A stretch of 64,000 nucleotides of DNA from Cryptomeria japonica (GCF_030272615.1 NC_081414.1:51057136-51121135); one strand, 5' to 3'. Positions 34,072-45,079 are shown, counted from the first letter of the stretch. Made by a program: numbers and translations. Notes: generated by a model not told the origin, from the letters alone.

Positions 34072-34683
34072 TCATTTTTGGTTGTGAGATAAGTCAGGTG
34101 GGAAAGTATTGTCTTTAGGATAGTCATGGATTTTCCCGTATAGAGGGGAATCAGAACCGGTCAGGGCATAGATAACTTGGGATTCTGAATTGTCATAGGC
34201 TGGGGAAAATAATTGCTCCACCAGGAATTCATAATGATTTTGTTTATCTAGAAGTTGTAAGATTGAGGCAATAATGGCCATTGCATCGGCAACTTTGTTA
34301 TCCAACCTTGGAATTTGCTCGAAGGTGATGTTCACAAAATACTTCTTAAAATCGTCCACCATGCATTTGTAGGGAATCAACTTGTCATCCTTTGTTTGAT
34401 AATCATTGTTGACCTGATTCATGACTAATTGAGTATCTCCATAGACTTTCATTTTTGTGATTCTCCATTCCACAACTATTTTGATACCAGTGACCAAGGC
34501 TTCATACTCGATAATGTTATTGGTGTAGGAGAACATTAATCTGTAAGATATTGGAAGTGTGTGTCCCTCTAGAGTGATGAACAAGATGTCGACACCTGAT
34601 CCATGTTGGGTATAAGATCCATCAAAGTATAGGATCCATTGCTTGGGTGTGATGGTGAGCACATTTGTATCTATAAATTCCAC
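34072..34683 (-). pseudogene. GypA second RNase H (plant-acquired type)
   Basis: The frame reads KQWILYFDGSYTQHGSGVDI (first Asp), SYTNNIIEYEALVTGIKI (Glu), MKVYGDTQLVMNQVNNDYQT (second Asp) and FEQIPRLDNKVADAMA (last Asp). This is the RNase H family close to bacterial and archaeal enzymes that plant Tat elements carry in addition to the Ty3 one. All four acidic residues are present and the domain is open over its whole length, making it the best preserved part of GypA. Confidence 0.92.
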
Positions 34684-34755
34684 CTGTAGTGGATTTTTGT
34701 CTGGTAAAGGTGCTTTTGCCAGTTGATCTCCAATCGCTTGTCCTTTGATGGCTCA

Positions 34756-35678
34756 TCATTCTATGTATTGAATGTCGAACTCACTTAGGATCATGACCCA
34801 TTTAGCTAATTTTCTTGTGAGAGTGACCTTGATGAGTAGATACTTGTGAGGATCAATTTTTGCTACCATCTTGATTGTGTGGGCTAACATATAGTGGCGA
34901 AACTTTTGAGAAGAAAACACCATTGCTAAGCAAGCCTTTTCAATGAATGTATAATTGAGTTCATATCCGTTCAGTGTCCTGCTGATGTAATAGATATCCC
35001 TTTCTTTGCCTGTTGGATCTTCTTGTGCTAGCAGTGCCCCCAATGATACTTTTGTTATTGATATATAGAGGATGAGTGGCTTGCCTGCTATTGGTGGTAC
35101 AAAAACTGGTGGATTCAACAAATATTGTTTGAGTTGGTGGAATGATTCTGCACATTTGTCTTCCCATCTAAAAGGTATATTCTTATGAAGCAGATGATTG
35201 AATGGAAGACATTTATCTCCTAACTGAGCGATAAATCGTTTGATGGATTATAGCCTACCCTGCAGAGATTGTAGATGGCTAATGTTTTTAGGAGGTGGCA
35301 TCTCCATGATAGCCTGAACCTTTGTTGGATCCACTTCGATGCCCTTTTCTGATACAATGTAGCCCAAAAGTTTGCCGGATGTGACCCCAAAGACACACTT
35401 CTTAGGGTTTAATCTGACATTGAATTGCTCCAATCATTGAAAGATTTTATCTAGGATGTCCAAGTGCTCAACTCTTGTGAATGATTTAGCTAGCAAATCA
35501 TCTACATAATCCTCCATGAAAGTATGCATCATATCGTGGAAAATTGTTGTCATGACTCTTTGATAAGTTGTGCCAACATTTTTCAAGCCAAAAGGCACAA
35601 CGTTCCAATAATATGTTCCCCATGGACATGTGAATGCAGTCTTATCTTGATCCTCTGGAGCTATCTTAATTTGGTTGT
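34756..35678 (-). pseudogene. GypA reverse transcriptase (3' part) and first RNase H
   Basis: Resumes after the TIR insertion with NQIKIAPEDQDKTAFTCPWG, then YYWNVVPFGLKNVGTTYQR, the catalytic MEDYVDDLLAKS (about 35500) and LNPKKCVFGVTSGKLLGYIV. The following RNase H has LILYISITKVSLGALLAQ, where the first catalytic Asp of the Ty3 enzyme is gone, then YYISRTLNGYELNYTFIEKA and RKLAKWVMILSEFDIQYIE. Loss of that Asp is usual in Tat elements. Stops occur near 35436, 35250 and 34755. Confidence 0.92.
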
Positions 35679-36672
35679 GGGTGAATTCACAATACTGGTT
35701 CCCACTATTTGACCAACTTTGACACTTAGATGAATATTTTAAAAAAAAACTTCACTTTCCGACACCTATAACTTTTAAACCGTTAAGAATTTGAAGATGA
35801 TATAAACTAGTGATTTTTAGCATCTTGTTTGTAGATTCTAAATATTTTTTTTTCAAATTTGTTTGAATAAAATTTTATTGATTTTTCCATCTCCCTCGAA
35901 AAGTAGTTTTTTACTGCAAACAACATTTTCTAAGAGTGATGTGTATCCCGAAACGTATAATTTTTTTTCTATAAATGATAAAAACTTAATTCTTTTGAAT
36001 TTTGGTTTGTAACATCAATACCCAGGGCATGCAGTTGGTTTGATAGTGATATGTTGAATATTTTTCATTTTATTAATATTTGAATTTCGACTAATTATAA
36101 TTCAGATATAGGTGTACATTTGTACACATAACTTGTTCTATATATATCAAAATTCAATTTTATTTTTGTTTTTAGAAAGAAAACACCAATACCTAGTGCA
36201 TAGATATTTTTTAGAATTTTTTTGAATTAGTTTACTATTTTTCCCAATGCATTGAACAAAGAAGTTCATGTTCGATGAAAAACCTACATTCATAAGAAAT
36301 AAAATAAAAATATATTAATGAAATTAAATATATTAAAAGTTATACTATTTGGAAAGCTTATGATAAGGACTAAATGCCTAAAAAAAATAAAAAAATAAAT
36401 GAATTAATTTGACCCCCCAAAAGCTAATGTAAAATTGGTTTTTTATCAGCATTTGATAGATGCAAAGGAGACTCCATTGCAAGTATGATTTAGAAGTAGA
36501 GAGGTTCTATCCAAGAAATTTTGATCTAAGAGCCTTTTATTGAACTCTCTTCAATTAATTACTTCAAATGGGACCTCTTAAAGCTTAAATCATTATATTT
36601 TCTAAAAAATGTACGATTTCAACAAAAATCAGGATGTACCAAAAAGTGAGAACCAACTTTGTGAGTTCACCC
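35679..36672. mobile_element. Non-autonomous TIR element, copy 2 (994 bp), inside GypA reverse transcriptase
   Basis: Same element as 8597-9577 in opposite orientation. Ends GGGTGAATTCACAA (left) and GTGAGTTCACCC (right). TTGT flanks both sides (35675-35678 and 36673-36676). On the minus strand the GypA frame reads LSLMDCFSGY before and NQIKIAPED after, and removing the element plus one TTGT restores the frame, so the boundaries and the 4-bp duplication are exact here. Confidence 0.9.
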
Positions 36673-36676
36673 TTGT

Positions 36677-37000
36677 AGCCCGAAAAACAATCCATGAGTG
36701 ATAGCATTGAGTGCCCTGCTGCTAGATCAAAAATGGCGTCGATGCTTGGCAAAGGAAAGTCATCTTTCGGGCAAGCTTTGTTGAGGTCTCTATAGTCTGT
36801 ACAAATCCTTATGCTTTTATCCGGTTTAGAAAATGGTACAATGTTTGAGATCCATTCGGCATAGTCTATAGGTCGGATGAATCTGACATCTAATAACTTC
36901 TTCAGTTATGCTTTGACTAATAATGCCACATGTAGATTCATCTTCCTGAATTTCTATTTGACAGGTTTAGCTCTAGGAGTGATGGACAAGTGATGCATGA
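36677..37000 (-). pseudogene. GypA reverse transcriptase, 5' part
   Basis: Minus strand reads LLDVRFIRPIDYAEWISNIV, SKPDKSIRICTDYRDLNKAC then PKDDFPLP, IDAIFDLAAGHSML and SLMDCFSGY up to the TIR element. This is the N-terminal fingers and palm of the enzyme. GypB holds the same segment at 48780-49000. Confidence 0.9.
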
Positions 37001-38277
37001 TTAGATTCAGATCTACCCCTGGCATGTCAGCATAAGACCAAGAAAAAATGATTTTCTTCTCCATGAAGAATTTGACAAAATCTGGTTTTTCTTTTTTTGT
37101 GAGTGATTATGCCAGATGTATGGTTTTGGCTGCCGCTTCAGTGCCGATATTTATTGATTGAGTTGGATAAATCAAGATTGGCGATCTCTCCAGGTAATGT
37201 TCAGGAAGACTGTCAAGTCTCCCATCTTCAGGTGTCTCAAAAAGGTTTTTACCTTCATATACGTCCTTTATTTTTATTTTTTTGTTTTTTGCGATCTAAC
37301 ATTACCATTAAATGGTTTTCATCATTAGATCCATTTTTTAATTTTGTTTTTGTGACTGAGAGACTTGGCACTCCCTTGATTGCAGATATCGTTATGTGGT
37401 TCATTAGTGGAGCATGTTTATAGGTTGACTGAGCACAGGTATTGGACAATTGACTCATCGTTTGGGAATAGTGGTATATCATCATTTTTGGGTTCTTCCC
37501 AATCTATGAGGTCAGGATATATGAGCAGTAGGGAGTCATTTGGCAGGTCAAGATCAGTTGTTGTAAGTGTCATGATGGAGACAATGCCATAGTTGTTTGG
37601 GACATCAGTGAGGTCTATGATATTCTCAGGGTCTTCGATGGTACTCTCATTGAAATTGCCTCGTTCGTATTGTCACTGCTCGTTCTCACTAGCCTCATAG
37701 ATATGTTATGGTCTGAATTCAAATGATCGAGATCTTGAGCCTTGCCCCTCATGAGAAATGGGTGTGTATGTGTGGATTGTATCCACCTCAATATCTTCAG
37801 TAACATTAGAATAGGTGTCCCACTCATACTCATTGGAATATGTTTCAGAATTGCTATCCCAGGTGGCTTCATTGAATTTGATAGGTATGTTGTATGGTGA
37901 GAAAAGATCACTGATAATTGACACAAGATTGGTAGCTTGTTCTGATTCGAGATTGGTGCTTGCTTGTACTCTTTGAATTTGTTCATACACCATTTCCTTT
38001 CTTTAAGTAGAAATTCCCTTAGGTCATGGCTCGGCCTTGGTTTGATCAGGTTCTTGTACATGATGTACTTTCTTATAAGAAGCTTCCTCCCTTTGGATAG
38101 TGAATTCTTCTTGTCCCCTCTCATTTTATTCATGTTTTTGCTCATTCCTTGACTTTTTTGCTGCTTGGTGTAGTGATTCTTGCCATGAGTCTTCGTTATG
38201 CTTTTTCTTTTCTTTCCATTGAGGTTTCTGATGGTGACCTCACTTTTGCCTAGGGGAATATGCTGGCCATACCCAAG
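37001..38277 (-). pseudogene. GypA linker between G-patch and reverse transcriptase
   Basis: Frameshifted acidic linker: ATWDSNSETYSNEYEWDTYS at about 37830, then DLIDWEEPKNDDIPLFPNDE near 37490. The latter matches the GypB linker (KLIEWNQPNPPCLDHFQNDE at 48155). No enzyme domain. Confidence 0.7.
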
Positions 38278-38685
38278 TCATGTTTTATCTTTTGCAAATT
38301 GTGATCGAGGTTGTATGGGTTCTATGATTCCTTCTTGACGCTTGCCAATAGGTCCTTTTCCGTTGTATCCCATTCGTTCCATGATCTGGAACCCATTTCT
38401 ATATTGTTGTGTTGGTACGACTACTTCTAGGGTAGCAACTCTGATTTCTTCCTCATCCTTGTATAGCCAGCTAAGGATGTCTTTATCTTCTGATTCTTCA
38501 ACCAGTGTGCCCATTTGGATAAATTTACCATCAAACTTTGTGATGGATTGTGCTACCTGATATCTTGATGTGGAAGGTTTTCCATAAGACCTTGGTGAAG
38601 TTGACAACTTAGATAGACACAAGGGTTCAAAAGAGTACTCCCCCATGCCTTGGTCCTTTATTTTCATCTTTTGCTTGAAGTTCAT
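38278..38685 (-). pseudogene. GypA G-patch region
   Basis: Open frame of 135 codons after the protease. It reads GTLVEESEDKDILSWLYKDE, then RNGFQIMERMGYNGKGPIGK and RQEGIIEPIQPRSQFAKDKT. The spaced glycines with an aromatic and the terminal RQEGI-EPI follow the G-patch, a short RNA-binding or helicase-activating motif. GypB keeps it at about 47515-47660. Confidence 0.75.
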
Positions 38686-38700
38686 GGATAGGGACTTGAG

Positions 38701-39738
38701 TTATTCTTGATGGTTGGATGATGAGGAAGCTTGGACCTCCCTGTTGTGTGGAACCAGGCTACCTTGAGCTGCCCCCATAGCATTGCAGTACTGAAAAGGG
38801 TTAGTATCTGCAGATATTGAAATTTCATGTCCATTGTAGGGGAACTTGAGACATTGATGGTACATGGAATGTATCACTTGTATTTCATGGATCCATGGAT
38901 GACCCGATAGTATATTGTATGTCAAGTCTATGTCCAAGACTTGGCACATTGTGTCTCTTTGTACATGACCTACCTAAATGAGTAGTATCACGGTTCCTTT
39001 AGATAATCTTTCTTCATCATCATAGAATTTGATAGTGATTTTCTTTTTGGGATCAATAGCTTTCTCAGAGAAGCCCAATGCACAGATAAGCTTTAGGGTA
39101 CATATATTGAGACCAACTCCTCCATCTATTAATACTCTTATTACCCAATGTTTATAGACTAAGAACTCGACATGGAGTGGGGTGTTATACAAACGACTCA
39201 AGGAGACATCATCGTGTATAGAAAAATATATGTTATGTGGCACCATTATATGGGCCACCATGGCTTGGAATTGATCAATATCCAGATCATTTGGAATGGT
39301 TGTTTCGACAAGGGATTGCTCCAAGATATCCTTGTGTTTTGGTGAAAATTTGAGAAGCTCAAGTATAGATATCTGAGTGGGTGTTCTCCGTAGTTGGTTA
39401 ACCAAGTTATATCGAGCCTTGGGGAGAGTTGTTGTTGTTGATGACCCCTTCAAGACATATTTTTGAGCTCTTGTTGTCACATTTATTGACGCAAGTTCTT
39501 GTTTGTCTTTGATTTTTATGACATTCACTTGATTGTCATATGCCGATATGTGATTGATGGTGTTTTTGTATATGTGATTGATACAAGCTCCTTTGGTGTT
39601 GTTTGACGTTGATGCTCCTCCCTTGTCATAATTAGGAAGAGGATTTTTGAAAGCTTCATGGTCACCATTAGTTTTATGAACATCGACCATTAGGTCTCCC
39701 TTGTCTATCATATCTTGAAATAGGTTCTTCAACCTCAT
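38701..39738 (-). pseudogene. GypA aspartic protease
   Basis: Frame 39738-38974 carries YNLVNQLRRTPTQISILELL, then VEFLVYKHWVIRVLIDGGVG and LNICTLKLICALG with the catalytic DGG. After a stop the next frame (38949-38701) gives YNILSGHPWIHEIQVIHSMY and HQCLKFPYNG, the usual C-terminal half of Tat-type proteases. A gag zinc-knuckle-like C-D-Y-H-R-N-K-G-H then NDC lies at the upstream edge (about 39735-39778). Confidence 0.88.
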
Positions 39739-41136
39739 GCAATCATTTGTTCTATGCCCCTTGTTTCGATGATAATCACAATAATGTGAGTCACTCTAGC
39801 ATGGTGGTTTGACTTGGGGTTCAAAGTTGCTTGTGGCTAGAAATGTGATGATCTTATTTGCCAATAGCTCTTGAAATGCTGATTTCAAGGTTTGTCCTAT
39901 TGGTGTGTATATTCATCGATATGGGGAAGTATTAGTGTTGCCTCTTTGGTTTGTGTTGTTCCCTAGGTTGTTGTTGTTGTTCCCTTGGTGATTGTTGTTG
40001 TTTTTTGACATTGAAGCTCCTTGGTTGGTATTTGATTGATAAGTTTTAGTGCCTTGATTGGCACTTCTTTGATCATTATTGGATGGTGGGTTGCCTGATA
40101 GAGTCAACACTGGTTGTTTAGACTTTACATTGTTGGCATCAACTACCCCATCATTAACAACGTTTTTTGTTTCTTGTCAAAAATATGGACTTGTCTGAGT
40201 TGTTGTTATTGTTTTGATTGTTAAAGGTGTTATTGTTTGATGAACTAACACCTTCCTTAAAGAACTTCAAGGTTCCTTTCTTGATGGAAGCTTCCTCTAC
40301 TTAGATACCATTCTCTATTAATTTTGCAAAAGATGGTATGCATTGTAGTTTGAGATGATAAATCATTTCACTATTCAGATTGTCTATGAAGATTTCCATC
40401 TTTTCCTTTTCAGACACATCTTGTGGGTACCTTGCGACCATGCGCCTCCATCATTGTAGAAACACCATGAATGTTTCATTGTTCTTTTGTTTTGTATTGC
40501 ATACGTCAAGCATGGTGATCGCGTGTTGGATATTATAGGAGTATTGTGTTATGAATTTATTCACCAACTCATCAAATGATCTGATGGGAGGTGTGAGTTT
40601 TGACAACCACTCCATTGTTTTTCCCTCCCAAACTTCTTGGGAATAGCCTCATTAAGTATGTGTCATTGTGAGCGAACTCCAAGCTCATAATACACAATTC
40701 TTGAACGTGATCACGGGGATCACTCTTACCATCGTATTCGTCATACTATGGTATATTCGAATTTGGGGGAAAAGGTACCATGTTTAATCTCCTATCAAAA
40801 GGATAAGAAAAAATGTCTTCTAATGAGTATCATATTGTGGTTCCTTTTTGCATGTCTTGCATTTGTCTTTGAAGTGTTTGGAGTTGTTGCGTAAAAACAA
40901 CTAGGGGTGCATTGGTCCTTCGATGGGGAGTTTCCCCTCGTTCATTAAGATTGTCCCGATTGCGGGTATTGTCTTGTTCGTGAGTGTTATCTTGTTCATG
41001 GGTGTGATCTCGGTTGCGTATGTTTTCTTCATCATGTGTTTTATCTCCTCTTAGGTGTTATTGATTCTGGGTATTGTAAGTATAGTTTCTCGCCCTTGTT
41101 CGTGAAATTATCTCATTCGTATTCCTTAAGTTTTGT
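39739..41136 (-). pseudogene. GypA gag capsid-like domain
   Basis: Minus-strand frames with stops read YDGKSDPRDHVQELCIMSLE, MEWLSKLTPPIRSFDELVNK then FITQYSYN (about 40560), CNTKQKNNETFMVFLQ, WRRMVARYP and SEKEKMEIFIDNL. This is the Ty3-type gag domain that builds the virus-like particle. Downstream are Asn-rich stretches (NNNHQGNNNNNLGNN at about 39990). Upstream, repeated DNTRNRDNLNERGET and HEQDNTHEQDN tracts lie at 40930-41030. Confidence 0.85.
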
Positions 41137-41391
41137 GTGACAAAATCCTCAGGAATATTGACTCCTTTAATAGTTAGCATGATGAGATATTTTGTCTTAT
41201 CTGATTTTATGTCTTTCTACGAGTTTTTGGAAAGCAACACTCTCTTGACACTCTTGGAGAAGCTCTTTGGTGATCGTTGTTTCTTCCATATTTGCATATT
41301 CATCAAAAGGATTGGTCTCCCTACGATTCATGCTTGATTTTGATTGTGAATCCTTTTTTTTTGTTTTTATGAGATCGAGTGATAGTGGGCA

Positions 41392-41820
41392 TCAATATAT
41401 CTCTATTGTAGTGAATTCTTCTTCTTCTATTGGGGTTCTTGGTGGAGTTGGTGGCTCAGGTCGAGCTTCGTTGTAAGTGACAAGAAACTTTGGAAACAAG
41501 GAGGGATTAATCCTTCCTCCCCTATTAAGGAGTTGGTTGAATGCTGCTTTCTGAATGTAAGCCTTAATTCTCAAAGGTTCTTTGTCAAATTGGTTGGTTT
41601 TTCCTTGGATATACAACCGCATATGTTGTAAGAAAATGCGATGTAATTTAAAGAGTTGACTGTTGCTATAGAGAAATTTACTCCTCTTGATAAGTTCCTT
41701 GGAACTAGGTTGTCTCTTCTTCAAGTTAGTCTTTTGATGAAGATTTATTCTTCTCAAAATATGGGGAGTGGTCATACACAAATGATCAATGTCGATTGTT
41801 GACGTTGGATGGATACTTTG
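41392..41820 (-). pseudogene. GypA N-terminal polyprotein segment, cut by GypB
   Basis: Frame of about 140 codons: HILRRINLHQKTNLKKRQPS, LYSNSQLFKLHRIFLQHMRL, YIQGKTNQFDKEPLRIKAYI and PKFLVTYNEARPEPPTPPRT. GypB has a clear relative at 45080-45460. The apparent ATG is made by the GypB LTR junction and is not original. Function unknown; basic and positioned before gag. Confidence 0.75.
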
Positions 41821-43208
41821 TGTAGACACATAAATTTGTCCACTAAATAAAATAAATATTTAATATTTATTTCATACACTAATATCCCTCTATTAATTAA
41901 ATTCACATTTAATTAATTCATTCAACCCCCATTCTGTTATTTTAATTAAATAAATTACATACATTTATTTAAATTAAAATCCCTATCTATAACCCAGTTA
42001 TTAAATAAATCTAATTTATTTAATTTCCCTCATTCCTCTCATTTAAATAAATCAACATTTATTTAAAAACACAAATCAAATTCCCCTTTTAAAATAAATT
42101 AAAATTTATTTGAAATCCCACCCCACTTGCATTTTCCTACAAATGCAAGTTGCACCAATAAATAGATTTTATTTCTAAAATAAAATCCTATTTTCTCTTA
42201 CCCATCAAACCCACTTGCCCACTAACTTCCTTCTAAATTCTTCTAACCCCCCTTTAATTAGCCTAATCCCCCTCTCTAATCATTTGCACATTCCCAAACA
42301 AAGGTCACTTCTCAAAAATGCCTCAAAGTCTTTGAAATGCATTAAAGGCTTTTATTCTTCAACAAGTTAACCCCCAAAGTCATTTAAAGCCTTTATGGCT
42401 CTTACATAACCATTAATGGTTAACTCAGCTTACCCACATGGTTATAGACTTTCCCTCTAACTCAACCCTCATTTAACTCATGGGTCTCTTCAAGCATTCA
42501 TTGTTGTGACCATGGTTATCTCCATTAACTCTTGCACAAGAGTTTATCCATTGGATAAAAGATTTATCCACTAACTCAAGCCTAACCAAACCCTCCTAGG
42601 GTAACCTTCATGTCATCTCAATCATTTAATGCTTCTTCCCTCTTCTCTCAAGCCATCTCATGTTGACACTTGCCATCATGGGATTGGGTTGAAAGCCATC
42701 ACATGGATCACAAACCTATCAATGCTAGCCCTTCACAAGCCCACTCAATCTTGGCCATTCAATCAACATTTTTCCCTATAAAAGGACCTCATTTCTCAAG
42801 AAAAGAGGGAAGCATTTTGCATTGTTATTATACTAAAATTCCCATAGACATTAATTAGGAGCTTTCTCATAGAAAATCATTTACACTTGCATAAGCATTT
42901 GTTTTCATTTACAACCATCTTGAATCTTCATATGACATTCATGGATAATGCTAAAAGTTGAGAGCTACACTCATGTGGGACTTGGAGAGGAGAGGAAAAA
43001 GGAAGAAACATCTATGAGCATCTTTGGGAGCATCTTAGGGAGTCTTCTTTCTCTCTTTGGTTTATGTATTCTTTTCATTGTTTGCTTTATATCTCTCTTG
43101 GTATGCATCTTAAGGTTTTTGAGTTCATTTATGTTTAGTTTTGGTTGGAACTAATCTATTAACGTTTGAACTTGTGTTTGTGCCTTGTGCCCTTTTTGCA
43201 TTGCATCA
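41821..43208 (+). mobile_element. GypB 5' LTR
   Basis: 1388 bp. The first part (AT-rich, TTAATTAAAT) and CCACTTGCATTTTCCTACA, GGTCACTTCTCAAA and AACCATTAATGGTTAA match the GypA LTR. From about 42660 onward (promoter, R, U5) the two families differ. In the first 180 bp I count about a dozen differences from the 3' LTR. Two small frames here recur in the other LTR copy and are not genes. Confidence 0.95.
42777..42784 (+). promoter_or_regulatory. TATA box in the GypB 5' LTR
   Basis: TATAAAAG in the context CCCTATAAAAGGACC, a strong plant TATA match, identical at 55034-55041 in the 3' LTR. Confidence 0.7.
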
Positions 43209-43210
43209 TT

Positions 43211-43250
43211 TGGTGAACCCGACGTGAATCGAACACGCAACCTTCTGATC
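43211..43250 (+). other. GypB primer-binding site: 40-nt match to tRNA-Trp
   Basis: Two bases after the LTR, TGGTGAACCCGACGTGAATC and GAACACGCAACCTTCTGATC together are the exact complement of plant tRNA-Trp(CCA) from the terminal CCA back to position 37, next to the anticodon, as I recall that tRNA. The TGG complements the CCA tail, which plant nuclear tRNA genes do not encode, so the source was a mature tRNA used as primer. Usual sites match 8 to 18 nt. The match stops at the next base (A where T is expected). Confidence 0.85.
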
Positions 43251-43293
43251 ACTTTTTTTGTTGTTGTGATTTTCCAAAATTTTCACGCACAGG

Positions 43294-43570
43294 TTGCGCT
43301 TTAGCGCTTTTGTTCCGCAGTTTGGTGCCTTTGTCTAACAGTTTTGGCGCTTTCGTTAGGGTTTTAGCGCTTTTACACATTAATTATCATTTTTGCACTG
43401 ATATGGAGCTTTTGTCCTCTTTGTCTATCAATTTTAATTATGTCTAAATTTTTTTATTATAGTGCTTTTGTTAATATTATAGCGCTTTTGTTAATAGCAT
43501 TGCGCTTTTTTAATACTTCGACGCTGTTGTCAAAATTAGCGCTTAGGTTTTCTCATAGAGTAGCGCTTTT
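43294..43570 (+). repeat. GypB leader array 1: AGCGCTTTT motifs
   Basis: TTGCGCTTTAGCGCTTTTGTT (from about 43295), GGCGCTTTCGTT, TTAGCGCTTTTAC, TAGTGCTTTTGTTAA, TAGCGCTTTTGTTAA, TTGCGCTTTTTTAA, TTAGCGCTTAGG and TAGCGCTTTTATT occur in 280 bp, about nine copies with irregular spacing. GypA has the same motif class at the same place after its primer site. Confidence 0.8.
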
Positions 43571-43746
43571 ATTTTAGAGAGTTCAATATTGTAACCGAAA
43601 AATTGAATTTAGGTTTGTGGAAGCCCACATAAGGTTTTTGGAATTTACTAATCTCTTTCTTTGCATGTTTTTAACAATTTATTGCAAGTTGGAGGAGTCA
43701 AATTTAGGATTTTGATTTCTTTTTAGCTTTTTTTCCAAAGATTGGT

Positions 43747-44061
43747 TAAAAAGAATTCACATTTCCTCTTTTTTTGGTAAAAAGAACTTCACTATTTTGT
43801 TTTGGTGCTTTAAAACAAATCAACACTTGTCTTTTGGGCTTAAAAAGAACATCACTTGCAAAGCTAAAATTTACAACACCTTTAACATTTCTTTTTGCAA
43901 GTTAGATTCACACTTCAAAATTTGGGCTATAAAAAGAACAATCAACTTGTCCATCTACTTACAAAGTGATTTACTTTCAAGCAACGTGCTTTCATTTCAT
44001 TGACCAAGATTTTTCCATTCCTAGTTAAAACAAACAAATTGCTTTGTGGGATAAAAAGAAC
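43747..44061 (+). repeat. GypB leader array 2: TAAAAAGAAC motifs
   Basis: Copies at 43747 (ending AAT), 43778, 43841, 43930 and 44052. Most are preceded by TTTGGGCT-like text and followed by NTCACTT, so the unit is wider than the ten-base core. Spacing grows from 31 to 122 bp. The same core occurs seven times in the GypA leader. Confidence 0.8.
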
Positions 44062-45079
44062 ACCATATCTGTTGGAGCAACATCTCCAAATAGAAAATAG
44101 ATCACATTGCAATAAAAAGGTTAAAAATAACAAGTGTCTTTTGTGTTTGGCATGCTTGTGCAAATCTGTAGAGTGGTCTGAGTTCTAACACACACTATCC
44201 TCTCCCTTGGCTCTCGTGGTCCTAGGTGCAAGATAAAAGTGTTAGTAACGCTCTAAATTTTTTATTTTTAAGAGAGGCCTGCCAAGATACACATCACTCT
44301 TGGGATGATTTTGCACAGTAAATCCTTCAAGCCGTTATAGAAATTAGGTGAGAGTGAAAGTTGTAGCCTTGGGTGTAGCTGTTCCTACAGTGTAACTTGC
44401 TGAAAGGACATATGGGGCCCACTGTGAGTTACAAGGCTCTTAAGTGATTCATTGTAGAATGAACTTATGTCCAAAGACATCGAACATTACTAGACACCTC
44501 TTATTTTATAAGCCCACCCGTTCTATTGATTGAGGACAATTGTAAAAATTTCAGTGCAAGAGCATAGATGGTTTTGCTCCTAAGATACTCACCATACATA
44601 TTTCTTTGAGTAGAAATAAGGCTTTTTAAAAGGCTACTTGTAGCTTGATGAAAGTGGTGACTCCCCCATCATAGGGATCACCTATTTGTTATGCTCGTGC
44701 AAGACTTAGTATATCACATCCTTACCTACCACAACGGGATACATAAGGTATGTAGTACCAAAGTCAAAGAAATATCAAGTTGTGGGCTGGAAATATCACA
44801 ACTGGTCATTACCTTAGGGATAAAAACTGTTTGAGTTGTCTTCATCTTGTTTCAGACCAATAAAAATTTGGGCCGACTTTAGGCTTGGGAACATACATAC
44901 ATTTATAAGGGTCAAAAATTTCATGATTGGGTTGATTTAGACCCACACCTGATGTGCCTTTATTGAAAAGGGGAAAGACTATGTGCTTGTGTGCTTGACG
45001 CATTTTCTTGTCAAAGGATTTAAAACAATTGAAACAATGTATCCATCCAACAAATATACATCAACATTGATCATTTTGT
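44062..45079. other. GypB leader, remainder
   Basis: Untranslated leader without recognisable domains or repeats. A long leader is typical of Tat-group elements. Confidence 0.5.

Noticed and set aside
42670-43154. Small frames MPSWDWVESHHMDHKPIN and a downstream hydrophobic frame, repeated at 54927-55399, as a conserved gene pair.
   Set aside because: They recur only because both lie inside the two LTR copies of GypB; there is no sign of coding constraint.
43211-43250. A tRNA-Trp gene or pseudogene on the minus strand.
   Set aside because: Only the 3' part is present, it includes the untemplated CCA, it lacks the 5' half, and it sits exactly at a primer-binding position.
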